Assembly: GCA_007125835.1 (NCBI GenBank)
Contig: SLCJ01000144.1
Location: forward strand, 1-5,813
Length of the DNA: 5,813 bases
Source: Verrucomicrobiales bacterium
Lineage (GTDB): Bacteria > Verrucomicrobiota > Verrucomicrobiia > Verrucomicrobiales > SLCJ01
Direction of reading: 5' to 3'
The translations under genes and the position numbers were made by a program. The notes beneath the pieces were generated by a model. The model made no database searches and was not told the DNA's origin. It saw only the letters and a list, made by a program, of their open reading frames with translations. Below are positions 5,329-5,813 of the stretch, piece by piece (position 1 is the first letter of the stretch; each line of letters begins with the position of its first letter).

Positions 5329-5813
5329 ATGGCCGTCCCCCAGAACATCATTGCCGTCGTCTACGACTATGATCAGACATTGAGCCCTGTCTACATGCAG
5401 GATGATGTGTTGTTTCCCGCGTTCGGGATCAATCCGGCGCAGTTCTGGCCGCGTTGTCGGCGTCTGGTGGATGAGCAGGGGTATGACAGCGAACTGGCCT
5501 ACCTGAAGGTGTTGCTGGACACCATGGAATTGGACCGTCCGACCAATGCGGACCTGCGGGCGTTGGGTGCGAAGCTTTCCTATTATCCGGGCGTGCCCGA
5601 AGTGTTTGAGGAATTGAGCACAGGATTTTTGCCGACGGACATGCAGGCCATTGGTGTGCAGATCGAACACTATATTGTCTCGAGCGGACTCAAGGCATTG
5701 CTCGACGGCAGCAGCCTGGCCCCCCTGGTGCGGGCGATTTTCGGTTGTGAATTCGCCGAGGATGAGATGGGGCGCATCAGCTTTCCACGGCGCGTGATCA
5801 GCCACACGACGAA
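5329..5813 (+). CDS. HAD-superfamily hydrolase, N-terminal part (runs off the window)
   Basis: The visible 161 residues are open to the right edge with no stop. HAD motif I is VVYDYDQTLSP (10-20), with predicted nucleophile Asp13 and acid/base Asp15. Motif II is YIVSSG (115-120), where Ser118 would bind the phosphate. About 100 residues lie between them (20-114), with many aromatic and acidic residues, which fits a C1-type cap domain. Motif III (Lys) and motif IV (Asp-Asp) would lie beyond the window. The enzyme is most likely a cytoplasmic phosphatase acting on a phosphorylated metabolite; the substrate cannot be inferred. No signal peptide is present. ATG 5329 is chosen because motif I follows at the usual distance. 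No Shine-Dalgarno is visible. Confidence 0.85.
   Translation, partial: MAVPQNIIAVVYDYDQTLSPVYMQDDVLFPAFGINPAQFWPRCRRLVDEQGYDSELAYLKVLLDTMELDRPTNADLRALGAKLSYYPGVPEVFEELSTGFLPTDMQAIGVQIEHYIVSSGLKALLDGSSLAPLVRAIFGCEFAEDEMGRISFPRRVISHTT

Noticed and set aside
5320..5805. - strand frame of 161 residues opposite the HAD gene
   Set aside because: The + frame carries HAD motifs I and II in the right order, and the - frame shows none.

Overview
The window is GC-rich DNA with long open frames on both strands. The real genes are almost all on the + strand. One small remnant on the - strand carries a PEP-CTERM/exosortase sorting signal (Pro-Glu-Pro, a hydrophobic helix, then Arg-Arg-Arg). Together with several kinds of short dispersed intergenic repeat, this suggests a Gram-negative bacterium of the PVC group, most likely Verrucomicrobiota (Opitutae-like). 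That placement is an inference from style, not from a marker gene.

Layout. Positions 1-65 hold the last codons of a gene that enters from the left, possibly a GNAT acetyltransferase. Positions 102-467 encode a 121-residue single-pass membrane protein with a charged tail ending in a Trp-rich motif. The gap 468-671 holds copy 1 of a dispersed repeat and two hairpins. Positions 672-2633 encode a secreted GH13 alpha-amylase-family enzyme with all four catalytic regions intact. Then come ruvC (2684-3196, Holliday-junction endonuclease) and lipB (about 3216-3866, octanoyltransferase), tightly spaced and apparently co-transcribed. The active-site residues of both are present.

Positions 3867-4647 are a 781-base stretch without an intact gene. 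It starts with the C-terminal part of a PEP-CTERM protein on the - strand, convergent with lipB. Its signal-peptide region contains a 17-base tandem duplication, and its natural start codon is one base out of frame. The rest is a patchwork of repeats: a purine-rich unit with a predicted G-quadruplex, a GCGGA/TCCGC palindrome, three tandem 7-mers, and copy 2 of the dispersed repeat in inverse orientation. Positions 4648-5217 encode a lipoprotein of unknown function. Positions 5329-5813 begin a HAD-superfamily hydrolase that runs off the right edge.

The genes do not form one pathway: starch breakdown, recombination, lipoate attachment and envelope proteins sit side by side. I find no defence system, CRISPR array, transposase, tRNA or rRNA. 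The best candidates for something undescribed are the intergenic repeats and the minimal or decaying PEP-CTERM peptide. I see no convincing new multi-gene system.
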